Made by a program: the position numbers and the translations under genes
The notes under the pieces: generated by a model
The model's input: the letters and a program-made list of their open reading frames with translations, nothing else
Told to the model about the DNA's origin: nothing
Databases searched by the model: none
NCBI GenBank assembly: GCA_030044455.1
Contig: JASHVU010000765.1
Location: forward strand, 1-27,388
Reading direction: 5' to 3'
Length of the DNA: 27,388 bases
Origin: Acidobacteriaceae bacterium
Lineage (GTDB): Bacteria; Acidobacteriota; Terriglobia; Terriglobales; Acidobacteriaceae
In this document: positions 10,901-17,195 of the stretch, one piece after another
How positions within the stretch are numbered: position 1 is the stretch's first letter
Layout: each line of letters starts with the position of its first letter

Positions 10901-12368
10901 AGTTGGCGTAGGTGTTGATCAGTTGCGCATGCAATCCGGCCCGCTCCGGTGCAGCGGGGAACTTCTTATCGAGAATTGCCAGCAGCTCGACTGCTTTGGC
11001 GCGATGAAAATATTGCTGTGCGCGCACTTCCTCCTCGTGCGACTCGCTTTCGGGATTCGCGGAATTGAAAAACAAGGAAAGAATTCCGTTGAAGTAGCCG
11101 GGGCCCGTATCCATGGTGGCAATGTCGCGATACATCGCCAGGTTCCCCGCACCCAGCGGAATGGGCTGGTCGGACGCAGTAAACAGAAGATTACTCATTC
11201 CGCTGAGCGCAATCTGCTGCGCGGGTTCTCCACGCACGCTCCCGCCCGCGTTGTCCAGCGCGAAGTAATAACGGGCTGCTTCGGCAGGATCCTGCGCGCG
11301 CAGCGAGAGCTGTGCCAATGTATCGAGTTCCTCCGTGGTCCACGCGGCGTGGCGGCCGTCTTTGTTCCCGCGATAGTCAGCCAGCACCTGGCGCGCGGCG
11401 TCGATGCGGCCTTCCTGCTGATAAAGCCAGAAGATGCGCGCCGCTGCATTCAGATCGTCGGGATTCTTCACGAGCCTCTCTCGCGCATCCTTGAGGAACT
11501 GCCGATCGGTGTGGGTCTGCTTCAGCAGCTCCGTGTAGCTCACGATAAGCTCATCGGGCCACAATGGACGAAAGCCGTGGTCGTAAACCATTAGAGCCTT
11601 TTCGACTGATCTGCTGCGGTATTCGACAAGCGCCGCGGCCTTCACCGGGAACACCGGATCGGTGGGGAATGCGTGCTGATAAGCCGCGATCAGCTTACGA
11701 GCTTCGTCAAACCGATTTGCGCCAACCAGGAAACTGAATTCATCGCTATACACCGATGCAGTATTGGGATTGCGCCGAACCCACTCGTCATAGATCTCTT
11801 CGATCTCCGCATCGGTAAGCTCGGCGTCGCCTTTCAGCGCCAGCATGCGTTCAAAGGCCTTCCACGATCGTTGGTCGCGCACCTCGGCATTCTGCTGATC
11901 GTCCGTGGCCGGAGCCGCTGCCACTTCCGTCAGGGCTCCAATTTCGTCGCGCCAGCGCAAACGGCGATGATAAAAATCCGCCAGCTCGAGTTTTGCGCCT
12001 ACGGAGTCGCTGGCATGTACTGCATATTGCTTCCAGTCGGTTTCGGCTGCCGCAAAATCAAGCGCCTGCTCATCGGCTCGAGCCCGCAGCGCGTACAGGT
12101 CTGCTCTTTGCGGCGACTGTTTCACCAGTTTGCTCAGCTCGGCTCGAACTTCAGCCGGAGGCCTCGGATACATCACCTTTGCGTCGGCGGCGTCCATCGC
12201 GCGAAAGAGCGCGCTTTCGATATCGCTGCCTGCCACAGCGAATTCCATCCACTTGGGTAGCTCCGCGCGGGCTGCCACCAACACCGCAAAACCACCTAGT
12301 AACAGGGCTGCTGCGGCAATGCGCGGTGCGGTGCGCCAAGGCGCGAGCGATCTAGGGCAGCACTTCAA
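4980..12368 (-). CDS. Giant exported tetratricopeptide-repeat protein
   Basis: About 2,462 residues from a TTG start. The mature part is almost wholly alpha-helical with many degenerate TPR-like units, visible as recurring A/Y-x-x-x-G/A-x-x-x-x-A patterns such as VYKRAMEKFPDKSWYDKLG and YEALAQAYADAGELEKALN. One low-complexity Pro/Ala/Ser/Gln-rich break falls near residues 555-620. The N-terminus has a signal-peptide-like segment (about 17-35) ending AARA|EL, so the protein is probably exported to the periplasm or anchored there. The frame is open to TTG 12401, but TTG 12368 has an AGGAGA ribosome site 6 nt upstream. It overlaps the VIT-VWA stop by 17 bp. TPR arrays bind other proteins, so a scaffold for the neighbouring products is the simplest inference. 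No catalytic motif was seen. Size and degeneracy make the exact repeat count unreliable by eye. Confidence 0.88.
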   Translation of the reverse strand: MKCCPRSLAPWRTAPRIAAAALLLGGFAVLVAARAELPKWMEFAVAGSDIESALFRAMDAADAKVMYPRPPAEVRAELSKLVKQSPQRADLYALRARADEQALDFAAAETDWKQYAVHASDSVGAKLELADFYHRRLRWRDEIGALTEVAAAPATDDQQNAEVRDQRSWKAFERMLALKGDAELTDAEIEEIYDEWVRRNPNTASVYSDEFSFLVGANRFDEARKLIAAYQHAFPTDPVFPVKAAALVEYRSRSVEKALMVYDHGFRPLWPDELIVSYTELLKQTHTDRQFLKDARERLVKNPDDLNAAARIFWLYQQEGRIDAARQVLADYRGNKDGRHAAWTTEELDTLAQLSLRAQDPAEAARYYFALDNAGGSVRGEPAQQIALSGMSNLLFTASDQPIPLGAGNLAMYRDIATMDTGPGYFNGILSLFFNSANPESESHEEEVRAQQYFHRAKAVELLAILDKKFPAAPERAGLHAQLINTYANYGLSDAVIREGSAYLAQFPSGTNRYGVAMEVADAYARQDRAQDEFGMYDRMLAELAAAAKGRPLATESQSGLAANDNAGPSEIGNDSENPPASSQPQDLSQGRALEAAPAAPTTQVAASPASEYSQVLERYLARLTSLRQLPHALAVLRREVDRDPNDPGIYGRLAEFLRQNRFDEQEEEVYKRAMEKFPDKSWYDKLGRFYLRERRYEQYAALTRQVVDTFQGTELESYFASVNQTAPQYYVQVNLYAHRRFPHDLVFVRNLLNAYNTRPTADQDKRLQLLQEYWFESPDLQSEFFDELSRTGHLKSEMAQLELEVDTRYAAHMAGLRDYAALNELTQADIWSSHFEQSAPLVSELASAYPADQHIGEQASNVFRSLAYFNSHDTDRAVAVEKNLLLASPGDLDRLAHIGDIYADRGRMTEAASFWRQMPAMRPGSPDGYLQAATVFWDYFRFDDALNEIDSARAKFHQPALYGYEAGAIDENLGNPAAAVHEYTLAALAGNGNSDARNRLLALAARPATRDAVDSATVQAVAADGTSLAALNLRVDVLLALQRGDELAGLLARAVANATSSDLLDAVRQVAQAHALTAQSNAALEKQIVLASDPIRRMQLQLELANAFEQQKQPAQALAIVDELYRQNPRILGVVRAEVDLNWRDGQRPRAVTALIEAEKAAAPSLATQFALEAADKASQMGSTAQARELIAPLLAASPFNQQYVAAMAQTYARAGDDAGLRDFYLSKITNLKAAPMSRNERTARRAELQRSLIPALTRLKNYSGAMEQYIALLGAYPEDQGLLAESTAFALRYHCEQQLVAFGKEAVSNSPSDSRFAIILARAERAFHDDDAAIAAYNNAIVIRRDRSDLYIERVALEEQLQRYDDACADYERLYVLTYKDPQWILDEAKVRVRQGKVDLAVQALKTIWSDGHQERANDEFRIAKQLEEWGLIDPARQFAEQGVKLAGNDLLQPDDASGAVLYARIETRQRRQQQAYQTLLAVRDATEALSASSPSIMAEQVEKRGLASVTDAQWRARTVASRKLAARNNFREAVIEMGRSVGEFFTPEEKVEFAQFLTNDRASASPEQLAEIWVPAAHEAGLLDVEEQWRTELIRGGGAIADRQIDPLIALETARLRFDELGRVLEVYAGTLSGSRRTNMQMHAANVYLQGGNETSALAVMESIGADSQAMNDLRADYFKLLLKHAPDRLETLAGRSSTDTSDAAANYLLLNSDEAHITAAVSARQRPAIWKTANTALLGLYFDNKSDSTNAAFAASVSDQTIGERVTQKFDSASQLAGHTWFYYGMRYGVYRSVAGHGDEEDYIAAGLEDDPSNLASYEALAQAYADAGELEKALNEYREGLQLSPHTAGIYDAMAEIEWSGGNRNGAIEDWKTALGILRGQVDVRAVPATFWTNFSTITAHLGEKKLALTLKPEMDAVVRSYVARNGSWQTDGLFQAAFLSLDDPKQAIEWVIDLAMAAKDPADEISQLRFVSWIPQLQKGVVLEKEVDLARQPLTAEQRQNGMTNEQHAGELADAQIRLIDYYLGDKHYAQAAQMLDAITPEARTSHSDELLPIEIQIAAHGGKLAEWLTSYEKKQEALSQEDNDGGSSGDLEIFDKAAQTLLSQHDSRSASLLLEYVLRRRQESGVALPGDYLSLAEAEIAAADMPDALEQLRSLALSADLYSSLDSAASLLERTGHDTEALEFLTPLKSGVPWELDYELRLARAELKAQVKVADAQAMLVQLAQDSSAAYGVRVEAATALSGAAKPANAGTDELTLLASGAKITPEAANRPYYLASRIAAARSAANAEPILLDALASGPSDEARLMLFEKEFALGHNAMALAAIDPLVNNSSNTYPIPRWAQRYGDEGETSAAETVLPQVPEDQRFKVASELAVIYERIGNLPSTVSWIATAISLGDESSDTMQLEAHRTALEARMAVDTENASRRPVIQESLDQPIAVRPRIAAADHSKGAQR

Positions 12369-14748
12369 TGGGCATCTCCTCAGTTCCAAGGTTGTGTGCA
12401 ATGTCTTCAGCGGTCACCGTAAGTTTGTACTCGCCGGGGGGCAGCGAAGGCGGAATCGTGAGGGCGCCGGTGTTGGTTTCAGCCGCAGCGTTCCATCGCA
12501 GGCTCACGGGCGCTGCTCCGTCGATATGCGCAATCAGGTTGCGTGTGCTGGCCGAAGCGCTTGCCCTGATGTTGATTGGCTGGCCACGGTGAAAGTCGCT
12601 GCGATCGAGTGAAATCTTTACCGTGGGAGGCGTGCTGGCAATCACGAATGTCTTTGCCTCGCAGTATACGTTGCCGTGCTTGTCGCGCAGGATCAAGCGC
12701 ACGTCGTAGGTGCCATCCTTCATGTCGACTGGAGCAAGAAATCGCGTCTGCCATAAGTCACCGTCACTCAGGTAGCGCAGCGGCTTGACGAGTCCGAATG
12801 GAAAGAGTGCAATTACCGAGACGATAGACGGGTCAGTGTGCACGCGCAGCACCGGATCGCCGGGTCTGATTACGCGCGGCCGCAGCAGCGCTCTGGGCAC
12901 TGCCAAAAACGACGTGTACGGCGTAACAAATTTGTATTTGCGTGAGAGTCGAATAATTTCGTCGATCGCAGCGTCGGTTTCACCGTTGCGCGCAATCGCT
13001 TCGAGCAGCGCACTCACACGCGCCTGCGCCCATAACCGGGGCAGTCCCGGGTGGTCAAGCTCCTCTGCGGGAAACGCTACGTGAGCGGTCGCGTCGAGCG
13101 GCGCTCCGTCGCGATTCGCGCGCACCTCAAACGCCAACTTCTTTTCCGGCTGCGTGTACTCGCCCACCCAACTGGCTTCCGAGCCGGTGTACACCGAGTC
13201 ATCGAGCGGGTAAATCTCCTGTGCCGCCGTGGCCGGCGTCAGTGCCAGCCCAAGCTGCGAGACCGGGCTGCGCACAATCTTTGAAAGGAGCACGTCGAGC
13301 TTGGCGTCGAGTGGTTCGGTCGAAAGCACGCTCACCATCGCGCCATCGTTCTTGGCCAGCATGCGCAGCAGGGTCAGGTTGGCGTCGTCGCCCACGGCAA
13401 AAACCTCGGTGCGAGGACGATTGGAGATCTGCTTCCATTGTTGCGCGTACGCCGCGACGATTTTGCCATCGGTCAACGTGCCACGGTCAGCCTCGCCGTC
13501 GCTGAGCAGGACAACATAGCTGTTGGGCTCAGTGCACTGCGCAAGCGCCGCCGCTAACCCCTTGCTCAAGTCGGTTCCGCCACGTAAGCGGCTGGCGCGC
13601 ACAAAGTTCAGTGCGTTCTGAACGGACCCAGGGTTGGCGGCCACCGGATGCTGCTGAAACGCCGACACGTCCTGGTTAAAAAGAAGCACGTTGAAGTGGT
13701 CCTGCGGCCGCAAAATGAGCAATAGCTTTTCGAGAGCGCCATAACTGCGTTCCAGCTTTTCCCACTGCATTGAGAGCGAATTGTCGAAGAGCACAACAAC
13801 GTTGCGGTTCGCGCCGCTCTCCGCCGGCGCACTGGCCATTTGTGCGCCGCGGCCCTCGCCCACCAGTACGCTGGCCTCAAAAAAGCCCGGCTCGCTTTGT
13901 GGCTTTTTGGGAGCGGTTTCATCGGGCTGCGTCTCTTCGGTCCGGGGATTCCGATAAGTGAGCACGCTTAATTGGTCGGAGTTCGCAGGGTCGATCTTCC
14001 AGCTTGTGGAGAGATCCTCGCTGAAGTTTACATTGTCGCCATCAAACGATCCTCGCACCGTATGCCCATCGCTTCGCGCGATGGTGAGCGGCAAGGTCTT
14101 CGATAACACCTGAAAATCCTGAATCGCGAGTGGCGAGCTCAAAGTGAAATTGATTTTCAGATGCCCGGCCGACTGTTGCTGGTAAGCGTCAGGCCTGAGC
14201 GGAAACGCGAACTGCGATTTGAAGCCGTTGACGTCGATCTTCTGGTGATATTCGAGTTCGAGCCGCTTGGTTCCGTATGCCGGAATGGGCGCAATGTGCG
14301 CCGAGAACTGTGACGACTGGCGCGCGGAATCTTCAGTGCGCTCGCCCATCTCCAGCAGCCCAGGATCGAGTTGTTGCGCGCGCACATCATCATAAATCTC
14401 CCGCGCCTTCCGTCGCGTAAGAATAACGGCAGGAATGCGCACCGTGCCGTCCCATACCGCAAAGTCAGAGACCGTACTCCCTGTGGGAAGAGCAAAAACG
14501 TAATTCCCCTCTTGCGGCATTGCGGTGTGATTCGAAAATATCTCGAGCACAAAGACGCGGGCGTCGCCATTCTCAATCGTGATGTCTACCTGCATCTCGT
14601 CGAGGGACAGAATCCGCGGGTCGGGCTGCGTGCCGCTTCCGGGAATCAGTACGCCCGCATCGGCACACGCTGCGCGCGTTACCAGGCAAAGGGCCGCAGC
14701 CACAAGAACTTGAGGCAAACGCGTGCGCTTCATGAGCCGGCATTTCAT
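12352..14748 (-). CDS. Exported VIT domain / von Willebrand factor A domain protein
   Basis: 798 residues from ATG 14748. A signal peptide (about 1-29, ending RAACA|DAG) is followed by a VIT (inter-alpha-trypsin inhibitor N-terminal) domain at about 45-175, including RRKAREIYDDVRAQQLDPGLLE. A VWA domain follows at about 315-510 with all MIDAS elements: DNSLS (322-326), GGTD with T392, and the LLSDGEAD aspartate D417. A C-terminal beta-sandwich, Ig-like region closes the protein (about 640-798). VWA domains with an intact MIDAS bind a divalent metal and, through it, an acidic residue of a partner protein. The frame extends to 14871, but ATG 14748 overlaps the propeller gene's TGA (ATGA) and has AAGGAG 9 nt upstream. 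It is the second gene of the operon, between the propeller protein and the giant TPR protein. Confidence 0.9.
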   Translation of the reverse strand: MKCRLMKRTRLPQVLVAAALCLVTRAACADAGVLIPGSGTQPDPRILSLDEMQVDITIENGDARVFVLEIFSNHTAMPQEGNYVFALPTGSTVSDFAVWDGTVRIPAVILTRRKAREIYDDVRAQQLDPGLLEMGERTEDSARQSSQFSAHIAPIPAYGTKRLELEYHQKIDVNGFKSQFAFPLRPDAYQQQSAGHLKINFTLSSPLAIQDFQVLSKTLPLTIARSDGHTVRGSFDGDNVNFSEDLSTSWKIDPANSDQLSVLTYRNPRTEETQPDETAPKKPQSEPGFFEASVLVGEGRGAQMASAPAESGANRNVVVLFDNSLSMQWEKLERSYGALEKLLLILRPQDHFNVLLFNQDVSAFQQHPVAANPGSVQNALNFVRASRLRGGTDLSKGLAAALAQCTEPNSYVVLLSDGEADRGTLTDGKIVAAYAQQWKQISNRPRTEVFAVGDDANLTLLRMLAKNDGAMVSVLSTEPLDAKLDVLLSKIVRSPVSQLGLALTPATAAQEIYPLDDSVYTGSEASWVGEYTQPEKKLAFEVRANRDGAPLDATAHVAFPAEELDHPGLPRLWAQARVSALLEAIARNGETDAAIDEIIRLSRKYKFVTPYTSFLAVPRALLRPRVIRPGDPVLRVHTDPSIVSVIALFPFGLVKPLRYLSDGDLWQTRFLAPVDMKDGTYDVRLILRDKHGNVYCEAKTFVIASTPPTVKISLDRSDFHRGQPINIRASASASTRNLIAHIDGAAPVSLRWNAAAETNTGALTIPPSLPPGEYKLTVTAEDIAHNLGTEEMPIEVLP
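12375..12380 (-). promoter_or_regulatory. Ribosome binding site choosing the TTG start of the giant TPR gene
   Basis: On the minus strand AGGAGA is followed by six bases and then TTG (12368-12366). The longer frame's TTG at 12401 has no comparable site. The element lies inside the last codons of the VIT-VWA gene, which points to coupled translation. Confidence 0.6.
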
Positions 14749-16721
14749 TGTGCCAGGCTCCTTTCGGCGATGCGAACCAGGCCGTTGTCTGTGCCGATGT
14801 AAATCTCGCCATTGCGTTCGGCGAGGGCGGTTATGTTCATTGAGGGCAGGCCGGCGGTCCACTGGCGCCATCGCCCCGTGTCGCGGTCATAAATGTAGAG
14901 ACCGTCGCTCAGGGTCCCGGCAAGCACGTGTGCGGGCGTCACCATCATGGCGTTGGGATTCACCTCCATGGGCCGCGTTGCGTGCTCGAAGGCTGCAAAC
15001 TGCCCGTCGGCTGCGAGCTTCATTACACCCGCGCCATAGGTACCCACAAACCACTCATCGCCCACCGGAGCAATGGCCGTAATCCAGTTGTGTTTGAGCG
15101 TGGAGTTGGCGACTGTGAAATTACGCACAACGTTCTTGTTCTCGAGAAGCGAGATGCCGCCGAGCGTGCCGACCAGCACACGACTCTGGCTTACGCCGAT
15201 CGCATAAACGTGGTTGTTCACCAAGCCCTCAAAGGCATACAGGCTCTCGGCGCCATCATGGCCGAGAAAGGTGATCCCCGCGGGCGTGGCAATCGCCAGG
15301 CCGTCGCCGTAATTCTCAATGTCCGTCACGTTGTCGGCGATCAACCCATCGCGCCGCCCAAGTACGCGATCGAGCTCCCCATGCTGGTCAAAGAGCGCGA
15401 GGCCGTTGGCTGTGGCCACGTCGACGCGGGCATTGTGGTCATCGGCAAGGATGCGATTTATGCAGAAGATGTGCTCGTCCTCGCGGTGCGTGACCTTTTC
15501 AACGTCGCCGCGAATGGTAGCAACGTCGAGCCCGCGATCGAAATAACCTATCCACAGCGCGCCATTGGGGGCAAATGCGAGCGCGGAGATATCGCTGTCG
15601 CTCAACACCGGCCGCACCCCATTCAAAACCGGACGCCAGAAGTTCTCTTCGCCACTTCTCTCGAGCAGCCCTTCGTTTGTAACTGCCAGCAGTCCATTCT
15701 GCGTGTTGAAGAACGCGGTTGCGGCGGCTGCATCCTGTTGCCGCGCTGTCCCGACACCATCGGCGCGGATGCGTCGTTGGGCAGGCGCCGCATCGCGCGG
15801 CACGCGCACTATGCCTTCATCAACGGTGCCGATTGTCAGCGAACGATCGTCAACCGCCAGAGCCTGGGCAAAATAATTTTTGGCAAGCACACGTTTCAAC
15901 TGCCCATTCTCAAACTCAGCCACGCCCAGCGGAGTACCAGCATAAACAGCCGCTCCGCGAACGGCGATCGACGTGACGTCGTCATCGGGCATGCCTTGCG
16001 CCGAGGTCAGTACATCCGCTGTGCCACCGTGAAAGTGAATCAGCCCTGACGTCTGCGTTCCCGCCCAAAAGTCGCCGGCGACACCCGCAAGCGCGGTAAT
16101 GCTGCGACCAGAGAGTTGCGGATGCAGAAAGCTCAACTCGCCTGCGCCGTTGCCGTTCGCTCCTCCGCTATATACCAGCACACCGAGCTTGCGCGTACCC
16201 AGCAGCACGTCGCCCGTTGCGAGTGGAAGAATCACGGTCACATCGCGGGCCGCGGCCTCGTGCGGAAGGATCTGCATGAATCTGCGGCCGTCAAATAGCA
16301 ACAACCCCGCACCATGCGTCGCAATGAGCAGTTCAGGTTGAGCCGCGCCTCGCGGCGTCCCCACCGCTAAAGCCGAGATCGGCGCAGCAGGCAGCTCCAG
16401 GCCGGGGCGAAAGCTTCTCGCCGGACTGCCATCGGCACTAACCTCGAAAAGGCCAGTCGGCCCGCCCAGGTAAATCCGCCAGTTGTAGAGCGCGCCGGTT
16501 GTCCACTTCGCCGGCGAGCTGATCCACTCAACAGGAACCGATGTTGACTCGCTCAGCATCCGGCTTTCAAACGGGATGTGCTCAGCGGCATTGGTTTCGG
16601 CAGCGGCTGACTTGAGCGAGCGCTCGATGCGAAGGAGAAGGAAGGCCAGAGAACCCGCAACCAGCACGAATGCCACCCCTATGCCGGCCAGAATTCTGGT
16701 TCTCCTCGTTCTGGTTTTCAT
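14745..16721 (-). CDS. Membrane-anchored beta-propeller protein (two-component-regulator-propeller type, no kinase)
   Basis: 658 residues from ATG 16721, which has TTGGAGA a few bases upstream. A very basic N-terminus (MKTRTRRTR) is followed by a transmembrane segment at about 10-30; the remainder should lie outside the cytoplasm. The body is a run of blade-like repeats ending in patterns such as LLIATHGAGLLLFDG, FWAGTQTSGLIHFHGG, ALWIGYFDRGLDVA, VLVGTLGGISLLENK, EWFVGTYGAGVMKL and EIYIGTDNGLVRIA. There is room for about 12-14 blades, that is two propellers. Similar blades form the periplasmic sensor of hybrid two-component systems, but here no histidine kinase, response regulator or GGDEF domain follows. 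Upstream frame to 16829 lacks a ribosome site and lies in a hairpin. First gene of the four-gene operon; it probably senses or holds a ligand or partner for the complex. Confidence 0.85.
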   Translation of the reverse strand: MKTRTRRTRILAGIGVAFVLVAGSLAFLLLRIERSLKSAAAETNAAEHIPFESRMLSESTSVPVEWISSPAKWTTGALYNWRIYLGGPTGLFEVSADGSPARSFRPGLELPAAPISALAVGTPRGAAQPELLIATHGAGLLLFDGRRFMQILPHEAAARDVTVILPLATGDVLLGTRKLGVLVYSGGANGNGAGELSFLHPQLSGRSITALAGVAGDFWAGTQTSGLIHFHGGTADVLTSAQGMPDDDVTSIAVRGAAVYAGTPLGVAEFENGQLKRVLAKNYFAQALAVDDRSLTIGTVDEGIVRVPRDAAPAQRRIRADGVGTARQQDAAAATAFFNTQNGLLAVTNEGLLERSGEENFWRPVLNGVRPVLSDSDISALAFAPNGALWIGYFDRGLDVATIRGDVEKVTHREDEHIFCINRILADDHNARVDVATANGLALFDQHGELDRVLGRRDGLIADNVTDIENYGDGLAIATPAGITFLGHDGAESLYAFEGLVNNHVYAIGVSQSRVLVGTLGGISLLENKNVVRNFTVANSTLKHNWITAIAPVGDEWFVGTYGAGVMKLAADGQFAAFEHATRPMEVNPNAMMVTPAHVLAGTLSDGLYIYDRDTGRWRQWTAGLPSMNITALAERNGEIYIGTDNGLVRIAERSLAQ

Positions 16722-16747
16722 CCCGGTCTCCAACTGTTGGCATCCAG

Positions 16748-16857
16748 ACCGTTTCCGGTTCATAGGTTGACAAGCTGACATCTTGCAAGATGGCTCTTTT
16801 TTAGGGAAAGAGCCACTCGTCAGCATCAACGAGTAAGAGGCTTGAACCGAAAACGGT
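16748..16857 (-). repeat. Nested inverted repeat / long hairpin just before the operon's first gene
   Basis: Four concentric pairs of arms are visible. 16748-16762 pairs with 16843-16857 (ACCGTTTCCGGTTCA against TGAACCGAAAACGGT, 14 of 15). GTTGA 16766-16770 pairs with TCAAC 16826-16830. GCTGAC 16774-16779 pairs with GTCAGC 16819-16824. TGGCTCTTT 16791-16799 pairs with AAAGAGCCA 16807-16815. A perfect 14-bp palindrome, CATCTTGCAAGATG (16779-16792), lies within one side. If transcribed it would fold into a long stem in the operon leader. It has no trailing U-run, so it is not a plain terminator. Confidence 0.7.
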
Positions 16858-16938
16858 GTAGTGCCCGCAACTCAAACTAAAGCATGAGGCCAGCCGTTCG
16901 ATAACTACAAGAGAATAAAGCAAAGTTGTTATTTGAGA

Positions 16939-16979
16939 ACCGTGTCAGACGGAACACGGTGTGTCAGGCGGCAGACGGC
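16939..16979. promoter_or_regulatory. Operator-like palindrome with overlapping direct repeats
   Basis: ACCGTGT (16939-16945) and ACACGGT (16954-16960) are exact reverse complements 8 bp apart. Overlapping this, GTGTCAGACGG (16942) recurs as GTGTCAGGCGG (16961), and CAGACGG appears again at 16972. Together they look like a cluster of regulator binding sites upstream of the propeller operon. The binding protein is unknown. Confidence 0.45.
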
Positions 16980-17037
16980 GAGCATAATCCCCTGTGGTTC
17001 AAAGTCGCTGCCCTCGGTCGGGGAGGCAGAGCGAGGC

Positions 17038-17104
17038 AAAAAAAGAAGGCCGTCGGCTAGCTATGAGAGATACCTTCCATATCTCGCATCGCTCACAAAC
17101 GGCC
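17038..17104 (-). terminator. Possible terminator after the Crp-family gene
   Basis: On the minus strand GGCCGT (17104-17099) pairs with ACGGCC (17053-17048), with an internal stem GAGATA/TATCTC (17085-17080 with 17072-17067). TTCTTTTTTT follows (17047-17038). The position, 90-160 bp after the stop of the Crp gene, fits termination of the STAS-Crp transcript. The long internal segment is unusual, so it may also be a small structured RNA. Confidence 0.4.
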
Positions 17105-17195
17105 AATTCAAAGAGAGGCAGCTTTAGGAGGAAACCATCTTCGTTATGTGTCTGACCTTCGCGGCGCCGACCGCAAGCGAAAGTCAAGAGCCGAA

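Larger units (their letters stand above)
16722..17195 (-). promoter_or_regulatory. Upstream control region of the propeller/VWA/TPR operon
   Basis: 474 bp without a gene. Reading along the minus strand it contains a terminator-like hairpin for the preceding Crp gene (17104-17038), an operator-like palindrome with direct repeats (16979-16939), an AT-rich segment (about 16935-16890) that is the best place for a promoter, and a 110-bp nested inverted repeat (16857-16748). The last ends 27 bp before the propeller ATG. I could not assign a clear -35/-10 pair. Confidence 0.5.

Noticed and set aside
14749..14871. 41-residue N-terminal extension of the VIT-VWA protein
   Set aside because: It is Arg-rich, lies inside the propeller gene and would displace the signal peptide; ATG 14748 has AAGGAG and an ATGA overlap.
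16999..17044. GC-rich CTGCC/GGCAG pairing near the A-run at 17038
   Set aside because: On the minus strand the T-run comes before this hairpin, and on the plus strand no U-run follows, so it cannot be an intrinsic terminator. The hairpin at 17048-17104 fits better.
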